NCBI GenBank assembly: GCA_016213845.1
Contig: JACQZN010000045.1
Span: forward strand, 1 to 51,234
Length of the DNA stretch: 51,234 nucleotides
Direction of reading: 5' to 3'
Source: Candidatus Wallbacteria bacterium
GTDB taxonomy: Bacteria; Muiribacteriota; UBA6191; JACPRK01
The first letter of the stretch is position 1. Every line of letters starts with the position of its first letter. The translations under genes were made by a program, and so were the position numbers. The notes beneath the pieces were generated by a model. The model was given only the letters and a program-made list of their open reading frames with translations, had not been told where the DNA came from and ran no database searches. Positions 15,905 to 25,600 of this stretch are shown piece by piece.

Positions 15905-17401
15905 TCACCGCACGGGCGTCGTGTACGAGGTGCCGGTAGCGGTGTCCTTGAGCTCGACGCCCAGCTCGGCGAGCCGTTTGCGGATCGAGTCGGCCAGGGT
16001 GAAGTTCTTTGATTTCTTGGCGTCCAGCCTCAGCTCCAGCAGAAATTCGATCAGCTTCGGAATGAGCCCGCTCCCGGCGGCGGCCTCCAGGGTCGGCGTG
16101 GAAAGCCCGGTGCCGATTCCGAGGACCCCCAACAGCTCTTCCAGGCTCGAGCGAGCCTCGCGCACGGCGGCAGCCAGGCCCGCTCCCAGGCCGTCGGACT
16201 CGGAGGCCTGCATTGCCCGGTTGAGCTCGGCGGCCAGCTCGAAGAGCGCCCCCAGGGCGCCACCCGAGTTGAAGTCCTCGCTCATGTGCTGGTGGAACCT
16301 GGACCGCGCCCCGGCCGACGAGCGGGAGAGCTGCTCCGCGAGCTGCTTCTGGGCTTCGGGTGAGCCCGCGCCGGCTCCAGCCCCGGCCAGCATGCGGCCC
16401 GCGCGTTCGAAGACATTGGCGAACCGCTGGTGCGCCTTCCCGGCCCGGTCGAGCGAATCCTCTTCGAAGTTCTGCGGGCTCCGGTAGTGCGAGCCGAGCA
16501 GGTACAGGCGCAGCGCGTCGGGCGAGTGCTTCTGGAACAGCAGCTTGAGCCCCAAGACGTTTCCGATCGACTTGGACATCTTCTCGCCGCCCAGATTGAG
16601 GATTCCGTTGTGCATCCAGTGGCGGGCGAACGGGCGTCCGGTGAGCGCCTCGGACTGGGCGATCTCGTTTTCGTGGTGGGGGAAGACCAGGTCGAGCCCG
16701 CCGCCGTGGATGTCGAGGCACTTGCCTAGATACTTCATCGACATCGCGCTGCACTCGATGTGCCACCCCGGGCGGCCCTTTCCCCAGGGGCTTTCCCAGC
16801 CGGGCTCGCCGGGCTTGGCTCCTTTCCAGAGAGCAAAGTCGGCCGGCTGGCGCAGCCTGGCGTCCGCGGCCACCCGGGCGCCGGCGACCAGCTCGTCGAC
16901 CTTCCGGCCGCTGAGCTTTCCGTACCCGGCGAAGCGGGTGACGTCGAAGTAGACGTCCCCGTCGACGGGATACGCGATGTCTCGCTCGACCAGTACTCGG
17001 ATCATCTCGAGCATCTCCGGGATATGTCGAGTCGCTCGGGGGTGAACGCTGGCGCGCTTGACGCCCAGGCGGTCCATGTCCTCGTGAAAGCTGGCGATGT
17101 AGCGTTCCGAGATGGTCAAGTAGTCGACGCCCTCGGCGGCCGCACGGTTGAGGATCTTGTCGTCGACGTCGGTGAAGTTGTAGACGTAGTCGACCAGGTA
17201 GCCGCGGAACTCCAGGTACCTGCGGATGGCGTCGAAGGTGACGGCCGACATCGCATGGCCCAGGTGGCAGTGGTCGTAGACGGTGACTCCGCAGACGTAC
17301 ATGCCGATCCGCCCCGGGACGGCTGCGGCGAGTGGCTCCCGCTTGCGAGTGAGGGAGTTCTCGATCTGGATGGGGGGCAGTGCGGCGTCGGAGTTCTGCA
17401 T
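15905..17401 (-). CDS. cysS: Cysteinyl-tRNA synthetase
   Basis: The 498-residue class I synthetase has the zinc-binding Cys37 in MYVCGVTVYD, the HIGH-type motif HLGH (46-49), CSAMS and HGGGLDLVFPHHENE for zinc and cysteine selection, and the KMSKS loop at 274-278. The C-terminal DALR-like and helical regions follow. It charges tRNA-Cys with cysteine in the cytoplasm. Length and motif order are typical. It stands between ftsK and rlmB on the minus strand, with 44- and 30-bp gaps. Confidence 0.97.
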   Translation of the reverse strand: MQNSDAALPPIQIENSLTRKREPLAAAVPGRIGMYVCGVTVYDHCHLGHAMSAVTFDAIRRYLEFRGYLVDYVYNFTDVDDKILNRAAAEGVDYLTISERYIASFHEDMDRLGVKRASVHPRATRHIPEMLEMIRVLVERDIAYPVDGDVYFDVTRFAGYGKLSGRKVDELVAGARVAADARLRQPADFALWKGAKPGEPGWESPWGKGRPGWHIECSAMSMKYLGKCLDIHGGGLDLVFPHHENEIAQSEALTGRPFARHWMHNGILNLGGEKMSKSIGNVLGLKLLFQKHSPDALRLYLLGSHYRSPQNFEEDSLDRAGKAHQRFANVFERAGRMLAGAGAGAGSPEAQKQLAEQLSRSSAGARSRFHQHMSEDFNSGGALGALFELAAELNRAMQASESDGLGAGLAAAVREARSSLEELLGVLGIGTGLSTPTLEAAAGSGLIPKLIEFLLELRLDAKKSKNFTLADSIRKRLAELGVELKDTATGTSYTTPVR

Positions 17402-17445
17402 CGTCCTTCCTCGATTGGACGGGCCGTCCGGCGGGCGCGGGCGCG

Positions 17446-20409
17446 CTAGCGGGCGGCCGCGAGGAACCGTTCGGCCTCGGCGGCGCTGATGAGGAGCTTG
17501 CGGCGCTTGCCGCTTTCGGGACCGGAAATGATCCCGCGAGCCTCCATCGCCTCGATGATGCGCGCCGCGCGGTTGTAGCCGATCTTCAGGTGGCGCTGCA
17601 GCATCGACGTCGAGGCCTCCTGCTGCTCCAGCGCGATCCGCACGCAGTCCGCGAACTTGTCGTCGGAGAGTCCCTCGCCGGCCGTGTCGGTCTCGGGCTC
17701 CATCACTTCCTCGACGATGTTGGTGTAGTCCGGATCGCCGCAGGTCTTCAGATGAGCGACGAGGTTCCTCACCTCTTCCTCGCTGATGAAGGCGCCCTGG
17801 AGGCGGATCGGCTTGGCCTGGCCGATCGGCGAGTAGAGCATGTCGCCGCTGCCGAGAAGCTTCTCGGCGCCCGCGCCGTCCAGGATGACTTTGGAATCGA
17901 CCTGGCTGGAGACGCTGAAGGCGATGCGGGAGGGGAGGTTGGCCTTGAGCACGCCGGTGATGATGTTGGTCGAGGGCCGCTGCGTGGCCAGCACCAGGTG
18001 GATGCCGATGGCCCGGGCCATCTGCGCAAGCCGGGTGATGGCGTCCTCGATCTCCTTGCGGGCCAGCATCATCAAGTCCGCCAGCTCGTCGATCACCACG
18101 ACGATGTAGGGCATCGGGCCGTCCGGCACCTGCGTGTGGCCGTCGAGCGGCTGCAGGTCCCCTGCCGCCAGCCGGCGGTTGAAGCTGCGGATGTCGCGCG
18201 CGGCGAACTTGCTCAGGTAGCGGTAGCGGCGCTCCATCTCGAGGACGGCCCAGCGCAGTGCCGCGGTGGCGTCCTGCGGGTCGGTGATGACCTCCGTGAT
18301 GAGGTTCGGAATGCCGTCGTAGAGCGTCAGCTCGACCACCTTCGGGTCGATGAGGATGAACTTCACCTCATCGGGCCTGGCCTTGTAGAGGATGCTCGAG
18401 ATGATGGTGTTGATGCAGACCGACTTGCCGGAGCCGGTGGCGCCCGCGACCAGAAGGTGGGGCATTCGCGTGAGGTCCGCGACGACCGGCCTGCCGGTGA
18501 TGTCCTTGCCGATCGCAAACGAGAGCAGCGACTCGTGCTTGCGGAACGTGTCGTGGGTGATGATCTCCTTGAACGTGACCGGCGTCGGCTTGCGGTTGGG
18601 GATCTCGATGCCGACCGCGGAGCGGCCCGGGATCGGCGCTTCGATGCGGATCGCCGCCGTGGCCAGCGCCATCGCGATGTCGTTGGAGAGGTTGATGATG
18701 TTGCTGATCTTCACGCCCGGCGCCGGCTTCACCTCGTACTGCGTGATGGTCGGCCCCTGCGTGATGCGCGTGACCGAAGCCTGAATGCGGAACTGGCCCA
18801 GGGCCTCGACCAGCTTCTCGGCGTTGGATCTCAGAGTCGTTTCATCTTCCCGGTCTGTCAAAGCCGGCGGATCGAGGAACAGGTCCTCGCTCGGCTTGCG
18901 GTACTCGGCCAGGCGCGCGGCAGCCTTCACGACGTCCCGGGCGGCCACGCCCACCGAGCGCGCCATCGCGCCCAGCAGCGACTGCGGCTGTGCGGGCGCT
19001 GCCTCGTGCGCCGGGAAGGTCTTCACCTCGAGGTCTTTCGCCAGAGCCGGCTCCGAGGGCGCTTCCGGCCCGGCGGGCCGCTCTTGCGCCGGCCGCAGGA
19101 TGCTGTGCATCGCTTCGGCCTGGCGGCGCTCCTCTTCGGTCTCCTCGAAGTCTTCCTCCGGCGCCTCGTCGAGCTCCGGATCGCCTTCGGCCTCCGCACT
19201 CAGTTCATCCAGCCGCTCCACTGCCGGCTGATCTGCGAAGACGCGCTCGGCCGGGACAGATCGAATGGCGGGCGGCGTCGGGGAGGTCTTGGCGGAAGGG
19301 GCCTCACCCTGGGCGGCAGCGACCGAGGGGCCGGGTTCCGCCTTGCGGCCAGGGTCCGAAGCAGGTTCGGCTCTCCGGGCAGCGCTGCCGATCAGGAAAA
19401 GGCCCTGGGTGGAATCGTCCGGCATCGTGCCGGGCGGGGGCAGGTACTCCTCGTCTGCTTCGATCTCGCCCGGCTCTTCCATCTTCGAGGTGGCGGCCAG
19501 CTCCTGGGAATCGGCACCCTCGAGCGGTTCGGGCTCCGGCAGAGCCTCCGGCTCGGGCAGCGGCGGCTGGGCCAGCTCTTCCTTCGCAGCGGGGACTTCG
19601 GGCCTGTTCAGCTCGACGATGGGCTCCACGCGCGACGTGGCCGCCGTCCCGATGGGCGGCGGCAGCTTGGAAGGCGTCAGTTGCTGCGGCATGCCTCCGC
19701 CCTGCCCGGCCAGCGCACCGGCCCCGCTGGCTGCGGGGAGCGCCTCGTCGGTCGTCATGATCCGGTCGTAGAGGATGTCGAACAGCACGACCAGGTCCTT
19801 GAGCAGGATGAAGACCAGCATGTGGATGAACGTGAGCAGGTGGAACACCGCCGTGTAGAGCATCACGAACGGGAACATCACCACAGGACCCACGACACCC
19901 GTCGCGCGTCCGCCGGCGCGGTAGCCGGACGCCACGATTTGTGTCAGCGGCGTATCCAGGCAAACGACCGTCAGAATGAGGAAGAAGCCGGCCAGCAGCA
20001 CGCGAGCGCTGAAGGTCCCGGTCAGGTTCTCCAGATTGGTGTAGAGCGTCCAGCCGATCGTGCCCCCCAGGTCGCGGTCGACGGGCCGGAAGCTCTGCAG
20101 GAAGCCCAGGAACACGGGAAGCATCACGACCCACGCCGCAAACTGCACCCAGTCAGAGAGGATCGCGCGGCCGCGGAACTTGTTGATGCCCCACAGCGCG
20201 AACATCAGGATGAGGTACCACATCCCCGCGCCAATCGAGCCCAGGAGCCACATGGCCACAGAGTGGAAAGCCCCGCTCTGCTCGAATCGCCACCCGACCA
20301 GCAGCAGCATCCCGATGGTGAAAAACGTGATCCCGAGGATCTCGTCCACCTTCACCCGGGCAGCCTCTTCCGGCGTTCGTCCCGGGGTCTCGGCGTCTGA
20401 TGGCTTCAT
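17446..20409 (-). CDS. ftsK: DNA translocase FtsK
   Basis: The 987-residue protein starts at ATG 20409 (GGGAG upstream); the longer frame to 20571 is not coding-like. The N-terminus has four transmembrane helices (~25-180), followed by a long acidic and proline-rich linker (~230-470). The translocase core has Walker A GATGSGKS at about 655-662 and Walker B VVVIDELADLM near 770. The C-terminal gamma winged helix is present (LQRHLKIGYNRAARIIEAME). FtsK moves chromosome-dimer DNA at the septum and activates XerCD recombination. The linker is rich in Glu and Pro and is the least conserved part. Confidence 0.96.
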   Translation of the reverse strand: MKPSDAETPGRTPEEAARVKVDEILGITFFTIGMLLLVGWRFEQSGAFHSVAMWLLGSIGAGMWYLILMFALWGINKFRGRAILSDWVQFAAWVVMLPVFLGFLQSFRPVDRDLGGTIGWTLYTNLENLTGTFSARVLLAGFFLILTVVCLDTPLTQIVASGYRAGGRATGVVGPVVMFPFVMLYTAVFHLLTFIHMLVFILLKDLVVLFDILYDRIMTTDEALPAASGAGALAGQGGGMPQQLTPSKLPPPIGTAATSRVEPIVELNRPEVPAAKEELAQPPLPEPEALPEPEPLEGADSQELAATSKMEEPGEIEADEEYLPPPGTMPDDSTQGLFLIGSAARRAEPASDPGRKAEPGPSVAAAQGEAPSAKTSPTPPAIRSVPAERVFADQPAVERLDELSAEAEGDPELDEAPEEDFEETEEERRQAEAMHSILRPAQERPAGPEAPSEPALAKDLEVKTFPAHEAAPAQPQSLLGAMARSVGVAARDVVKAAARLAEYRKPSEDLFLDPPALTDREDETTLRSNAEKLVEALGQFRIQASVTRITQGPTITQYEVKPAPGVKISNIINLSNDIAMALATAAIRIEAPIPGRSAVGIEIPNRKPTPVTFKEIITHDTFRKHESLLSFAIGKDITGRPVVADLTRMPHLLVAGATGSGKSVCINTIISSILYKARPDEVKFILIDPKVVELTLYDGIPNLITEVITDPQDATAALRWAVLEMERRYRYLSKFAARDIRSFNRRLAAGDLQPLDGHTQVPDGPMPYIVVVIDELADLMMLARKEIEDAITRLAQMARAIGIHLVLATQRPSTNIITGVLKANLPSRIAFSVSSQVDSKVILDGAGAEKLLGSGDMLYSPIGQAKPIRLQGAFISEEEVRNLVAHLKTCGDPDYTNIVEEVMEPETDTAGEGLSDDKFADCVRIALEQQEASTSMLQRHLKIGYNRAARIIEAMEARGIISGPESGKRRKLLISAAEAERFLAAAR

Positions 20410-20491
20410 CGAAAGCTCCCATCCTGCCCGCCCTCGGCTGCCGGATCGGACAATCGAAGGGCCGGGCGAACGGGAAATGTACTGTTGTTCC

Positions 20492-21214
20492 TCAGGATAC
20501 GGGCTCCGGCGGGTGCCGGGCAATGGGAAGAGAGACTCCACCCGTTTCCGGACAGTGCGCCGACATATCATCGGTCGTCCGGCCGCCTGCTCGAAGGATC
20601 AGATAGCCCTTTCGTCGGGCGACGGCCTGGGCCCGTCCCGGGAAAACCTGCTCCAGGTGCGCCAGAAGACTCTTGGCACCCTGCTGGATGCGGACCACGA
20701 CCCAGACTGTTCCGCCTGGTCGGAGCACGCGCGGCATCTCGGCCAGCGTCTCCAGGATCGGCGCCTTCCCGGCGCGGATCGGCGGGTTGAACAGGACCGT
20801 GTCGAAAACTGCCGCCTTGAAGGCCGTGAGGAGTTCTCCCTGAACCAGGCCGGCGCAGGCCGTGAGCCCCAGCCGCTCCCGGTTCTGCCGGGCGCAGGCC
20901 AGGGCGTGGTCGCTGATGTCGGAGAGACAGGCCCAGGCTGGAGGCGGGACTACTGTCAGCGCGAGGAGGCCCAGGGACCCCGTGCCGCAGCCGAGGTCGA
21001 GGATGCGGCCACCGGACGGGATCACGGCGGTCTCCAGCAGCAGCCGCGAGCCAAAGTCGAGCTGCTCCTTGGAGAAGACGCCATGGGCAGAGACCCAGTC
21101 GTAGCTTCTGCCCGCGAACTCGAGACGGTACGTGAACGTTTCGGCCGCAGAATCTGCCGCCCGGGAGAAGTAGTGGCGCTGTGATGGGGCAGGGCGCGTT
21201 CGAGGTGCGGACAC
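20492..21214 (-). CDS. YbxB/RsmC-type rRNA guanine N2-methyltransferase
   Basis: The 240-residue class I SAM methyltransferase begins RHYFSRAAD and has GVFSKEQLDFGSRLLLE, SAM motif LDLGCGTGSLG (~70-80), catalytic NPPIRAGK (~141-148) and RIQQGAKSL. This order matches YbxB/RsmC-like enzymes that modify a 16S rRNA guanosine. GTG at 21214 is used; no strong ribosome site is visible because the upstream DNA is a repeat. The last ~25 residues (TTDDMSAHCPETGG onward) extend past the usual end. It is 82 bp upstream of ftsK on the same strand. Confidence 0.88.
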   Translation of the reverse strand: MSAPRTRPAPSQRHYFSRAADSAAETFTYRLEFAGRSYDWVSAHGVFSKEQLDFGSRLLLETAVIPSGGRILDLGCGTGSLGLLALTVVPPPAWACLSDISDHALACARQNRERLGLTACAGLVQGELLTAFKAAVFDTVLFNPPIRAGKAPILETLAEMPRVLRPGGTVWVVVRIQQGAKSLLAHLEQVFPGRAQAVARRKGYLILRAGGRTTDDMSAHCPETGGVSLPIARHPPEPVS

Positions 21215-21441
21215 GGGGTGGGGGGTGAGGAGTGAGGCTTGAGGCTTGAGGAGTGAGGCTTGAGGGATCAGGGATCAGGCTTCAGGGGTCAGGGGTCAAA
21301 CGAGAGGCGGAGGGAACCGGGACACCACCCGCAGACGCAGAGGCGCAGGGCGAGGGCGAGGGCGCGCCGGGCTTCTGCCTTCTACCTTCTACCTTCTACC
21401 TTCCCCCTACTCACTACTCACTACTCACTACTCGCTACTGT
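21215..21441 (-). repeat. Repeat-filled intergenic region
   Basis: The 227-bp gap has two blocks. At 21215-21299, GAGGCTTGAG/GAGTGAGGCTTGAG units grade into GGGATCA/GGGGTCA units; read on the minus strand these are CTCAAGCC units that abut the methyltransferase start. At 21377-21448 there are about three CTTCTAC units and four TACTCAC units, running into the last codons of the EcsC/TerB gene. No gene or promoter is recognisable. Confidence 0.85.
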
Positions 21442-22509
21442 CTACTCCTCCTCGATGGCGCCGAGCTCTTCCTCGACCTCCCGCTGCAGAGCGACGGCGG
21501 CTTCGGAGTTGATGCCGAAGAGCTTGCGCAGCATGTCGAGGTAGTTCTTCTCGGCCAGGGAGGCCCTGCGGTCGACCATCATCATGGCCATCGCCTGCTT
21601 GACGATGTAGCGGCGGTCGTCCTCGGAGAGCTTGCGGACGTCGTCGGAGGTGACGGGCGTCATGATTTCCAGATCGTAAAGCTCCCGGAAGTAGCCGGCT
21701 TGCTCCTCGCGGCTGAAGCCGAACATCAGCAGCGAGTCCTTGAGCAGGTCCTCCTCTTCGCGGGGGATCTTCTTGTCGACCTTGGCCATGTTGACCATGA
21801 CCTGGAGGTAGCACTTCTGGAAGTGCTGGATCTCCGAAACGATGCCGTCGACCTCGCTGTTGCCGGTCTTTCGCCGCTGGTAGTAGGCCTTGGCGTACTC
21901 GCCCAGGGAGCGGGTGGAGATGAAGTTGACGCCGCCGGAAAGAAAGATTCCGACGCCCGGGATGAGCGCGATCAGCTTGCGCTTGTAGAAGCGCTTGCCG
22001 ATCTCCTTGAGGATCTGGCCGATCAGCTTGCGCGACAGGTGCTTGGCCCCCATCATCGCCATCAGCTTGGAGACCTCGGCCGTTGCGCTGGACTTGGGCT
22101 CGCCCTCGCCGGTCTTGACGGCAGCCAGCAGACCGATCGCCTCGCGCTGACGCAGCTCGCGGCTGGCGTCCTGGCCGTAGAGATAGGCGAGCTTGGAGAG
22201 CATCGCCAGCTCCTCTCGCAGCGTGAGCGTGAAGTCGGTGCCGATGCTGGCGATCATCATCGGCCAGCCGCCCAGCGGCAGCAGGTCCGGCAGCGCAGCA
22301 CCGCCGCCGATCAGCGCGGTGCGCTTGCAAGAGTCGTAGATGATCTCGTCGGCAAGCAGATCCCGGCTCTTGGCCAGGTCGGCGTCCATCTTCGCCTTGA
22401 CCTCGTCCTCCTGGGAGTCCATCCCCGAGAAGAGCGTGTCGAACGTCTTGCCGACGGTCTTGTCCAGGTAGTCCTCGATGTCCTTCCAGGGAATCTTGTC
22501 CCAGATCAT
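21442..22509 (-). CDS. EcsC-like protein with C-terminal TerB-like domain
   Basis: ATG at 22509 has AAGGAGG 11 bp upstream, giving 355 residues; the longer frame is not supported. Residues ~1-230 look EcsC-like: a helical region with two apolar stretches (GGAALPDLLPLGGWPMMIAS, IALIPGVGIFLSGGVNFIST). Residues ~245-345 resemble the TerB helical domain (VMVNMAKVDKKIPREEEDLL, MAMMMVDRRASLAEKNYLDM). EcsC and TerB proteins are linked to membrane stress and tellurite resistance, but molecular functions are poorly known. It follows the giant GlmS-like gene by 97 bp on the same strand and may be co-transcribed. The stop codon lies inside the TACTC repeat block. Confidence 0.75.
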   Translation of the reverse strand: MIWDKIPWKDIEDYLDKTVGKTFDTLFSGMDSQEDEVKAKMDADLAKSRDLLADEIIYDSCKRTALIGGGAALPDLLPLGGWPMMIASIGTDFTLTLREELAMLSKLAYLYGQDASRELRQREAIGLLAAVKTGEGEPKSSATAEVSKLMAMMGAKHLSRKLIGQILKEIGKRFYKRKLIALIPGVGIFLSGGVNFISTRSLGEYAKAYYQRRKTGNSEVDGIVSEIQHFQKCYLQVMVNMAKVDKKIPREEEDLLKDSLLMFGFSREEQAGYFRELYDLEIMTPVTSDDVRKLSEDDRRYIVKQAMAMMMVDRRASLAEKNYLDMLRKLFGINSEAAVALQREVEEELGAIEEE

Positions 22510-22606
22510 GAGCTGAGCTGCCTCCTTGCCGGGCGAAAAAACACGCTCTTTGCCGCTTGCCGGTAAGCCGGCGAGCCGTGCGCGAAGCCGGGTTCGGCCG
22601 GGCGCT

Positions 22607-25600
22607 TCATTTCCCGTCCCGGACGGCACTCGCGGCCCGGGCCTCGCCGCGGACCATCGGGACGATCCGCTCGTCGGCGATCTCCTCGTCCGACAGCATC
22701 AACAGGTCCCGCATCGGCACGCGCGCCAGGTAGTCGTCACTCCATTCAACATACTCGCTGGCGTGGTTGAGGATCTGGTTGTACTTGCGGCCCAGCGTCC
22801 GGATTCGGTCCGGTACGCCCAGCGCCTCGTCGATCTCCGGGTGCATCAAGAGCAGCCGCACCACGCGGCCCTGTTCGTCCTCGCCCGGAAGGATAACGAT
22901 GGGGGCGCCGTCCTTGCCGTAGCCCATCTTCAGACGGCGGCCGGCAGCCGCGATCTTCTTGTTGCCGCGCAGGCGGTTCCAGTCGTCGAACCCGGATCGC
23001 GAGCCGACGACACAGCCGCGCAGTGAGCCAGGGTCCCTGAGCGCCAGATGCTCCTCGCGTCCATTCTCGGCTGTGCGCTTGACCAGGTAGATGGCGCTGC
23101 CTCGCAGGGATCGGACCGCCGTCAGCACGTTTCGAAGCGTCTCGAGGTTCTCGGCAGTCGCGTCGAGCAGATCGAAGCCGGTGCCCTCGAAGCTCTCGAG
23201 GTGCTTCAGCTCGCCGATCATGTGGGCGCGGCTGACCAGCTCACGCACTCGATCCCTCAGCTCCCGCTCCGAAAGGGTCAGGAAGTCCGCAGGTCCGACC
23301 CGGGCCGCAACCCGGACGCGCACGGGTTGAGGCAGACCCGAGAGCCAACCATCCACCAGGGCCTGCCTCGACTCGAGGTAGACCGATCGCTTGCCGGCGG
23401 CTCGACCGCCCGCCGAAAGTGTGCCCTCGACCCGCAAAGTCTGGTCGGGATCGCCGAACGGGTCCGTCGAGATCGCGGTCACGGCCAGACAGCCGTTCGA
23501 CCTCTCGAACGCCAGGACGGGCCGCCGCTCGCGGCGCAGCGTCTCCAGCGACTCGGCCGGGACCGACAGCTCCTGCCCCCCCGAGCCGCGCGAATCGGCC
23601 GGCTGACCAGCCGTCCCCTGAGCGGGGGCGCCCTCGACGCGGAAGGCGAAGCGCTCGGCGCCCAGGTAGACGGGCGTGGCGACCACGGAGCGGCCGACCG
23701 TGACGACCTCGCCGAACGCCTCGAGCCGTCCGATGTCCTCGGCGGAGAACCCCAGGCGCGCCAGGTCGCGCCGCTGGGCCTGCCAGGCGCCGGCTTCGTC
23801 GACGAGCGCCCGCTCCAGCGAGATCCCCGGATGGGACCGGCGCTTCCCGGGCGGCAACAGGAAGCTGGCGATGCCCCAGCCCTGCTGGAACTTGGCGATG
23901 TTGTCGGGCTTGATCGGGTTGGCGCCGATCACCTTGGCCAGCCCCTGGTAGTGCACGGCCATCCGCGCGCGCTCCGGATTGCCCTGGAACCGCTCGTCGG
24001 CGACGCGCATGGCGAGGTTGCGATCCGAGAGCTCCAGCACCAGGTCCCAGAGCAGTCCGTCGAACACCTCGGGTTCCGCGGACAGGTCCTCTTCCGTCAA
24101 AAGATGAAGCAAGTCCGACACGCGTTGGCGGGCCTCGGCCGCGCACGCGCTGAGGCGACGGCCGCCGCGATACAGTTCGGCCAGCCGATCCTCGCGCTCC
24201 AGCTCGGCGATCGTTCCCGAGACGGCCTGCCGCTCGATCTCGAGCGTCGCCGCGACCCGCGCTTGCGAATCGTGCGCGCCCGCGTCCATCCGGGCAAACT
24301 CGCGGCGGATGCGCAGGAGCTCCTTCTCGACCCGGTCCTGCGGCACGGGCCGCTCGGCGGACGCCAGGTCCAGGAGCCGCGCGCCCCAGCCGGCGAGCTT
24401 GCCGGCGATCAGGTTCGACTCCTCGATCGTGGCCTCGGTCAGCATGTTGTCGATGAGCAGCTTCGTCAGCAGGTCCGTGAAGAGCGTGTCGGTCGTGCCC
24501 TCGGGGGCCGGGATGACGAAATCGGCGCCGCTCTCCCTGAGAGTCAACGCATCTTCCTGGGCGCAAATGACGGCGATCTTGCCGCACCTGGGGCGGTCCT
24601 CGCGGATGAGCTGGGCGGTCCAGCTCCCGATCGTCGTGTCCAGGTTGGGAACGTGCAGGATGACCAGCGTCCCCGGGTTGGTACGAAGCGCGCGCAGGTA
24701 GGTGGCCCGCTGGCCGTGCTGCTCGTAGGCGCCGGAGTAGAACTTCACGCGGGAGTGCTGCATCATCTCCGCGAACTTGAGCGCGCCCTCGGCGGCGTCG
24801 AAGCCCTCGAGCGCTCCGACGTAGGCGATGTCGAGGTTGTTGCCCGCGATCCAGCGCGCCAGCCGCCGCACCTCGTCGCGCGCCGCCGGGTAGGCCAGAG
24901 TTGCCCTCGCAACCGCCGGGAAACTGGCCAGCGAGCGGTATAGGTGCCGTGCCCGCCCGGGGCGCAGCAGGCCGCGCGCCTCGTGCAGGTAGACCAGCAT
25001 TGCAAGCAGGTTCTGAAGCGCCGTGAAGGCCGCGTAGGTGCTGCCAACGGCCTTCTCCCACGGCAGGTTCGTGACACTGGCGCCCAGGCTTCTGGACGCG
25101 GAGCGCGCCAGCTCGCTCGTCACCAGGTTCGTCACGGCCCAAACGTAAGGACCGCCCTTCCAGTCGGCGCCGATGCGCTCCAGCGTCTCCTCGGCGAGCG
25201 CGACGACGGGCTTGGTGCCGCCGCTGTTGCTGACGAAGGCCAGCAGCGCGCGGCTGTCGACGTGAGGTGATTGCATGCGCGCCAGGTTCGACTCCAGGGC
25301 CGACATGTGGACGGCGTTGAGCCCCTCGAGCTGCGCGGCGGAAAACGCCATGCCCAGGACGTTGCGGCTGGTCCCTTCACCCAGTCCGATGACGGTGTCG
25401 ACGCGTCGCAGGAGCTGTTCGAGCTCCGGGCGCGTCAGGTGGGACGGGTCCAGCCGGAAGAGGGCCGAGGGCTCCAGCGTCAGCTCCGACTGGATGCGGC
25501 CCATGGCGTCGAAGCGACCGTCGAAGAGCTGGCGCGTGTTGCGCAGCAACGTGACGAACGAGAGCAGGATCTCGGCGCCGTACTGGTTGTCGACGGCGCA

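Noticed and set aside
17380..20400. 1006-residue open frame opposite ftsK
   Set aside because: It is the antisense of a clear FtsK gene; long antisense frames are expected in high-GC DNA, and its Asp/Arg/His-rich product has no motif.
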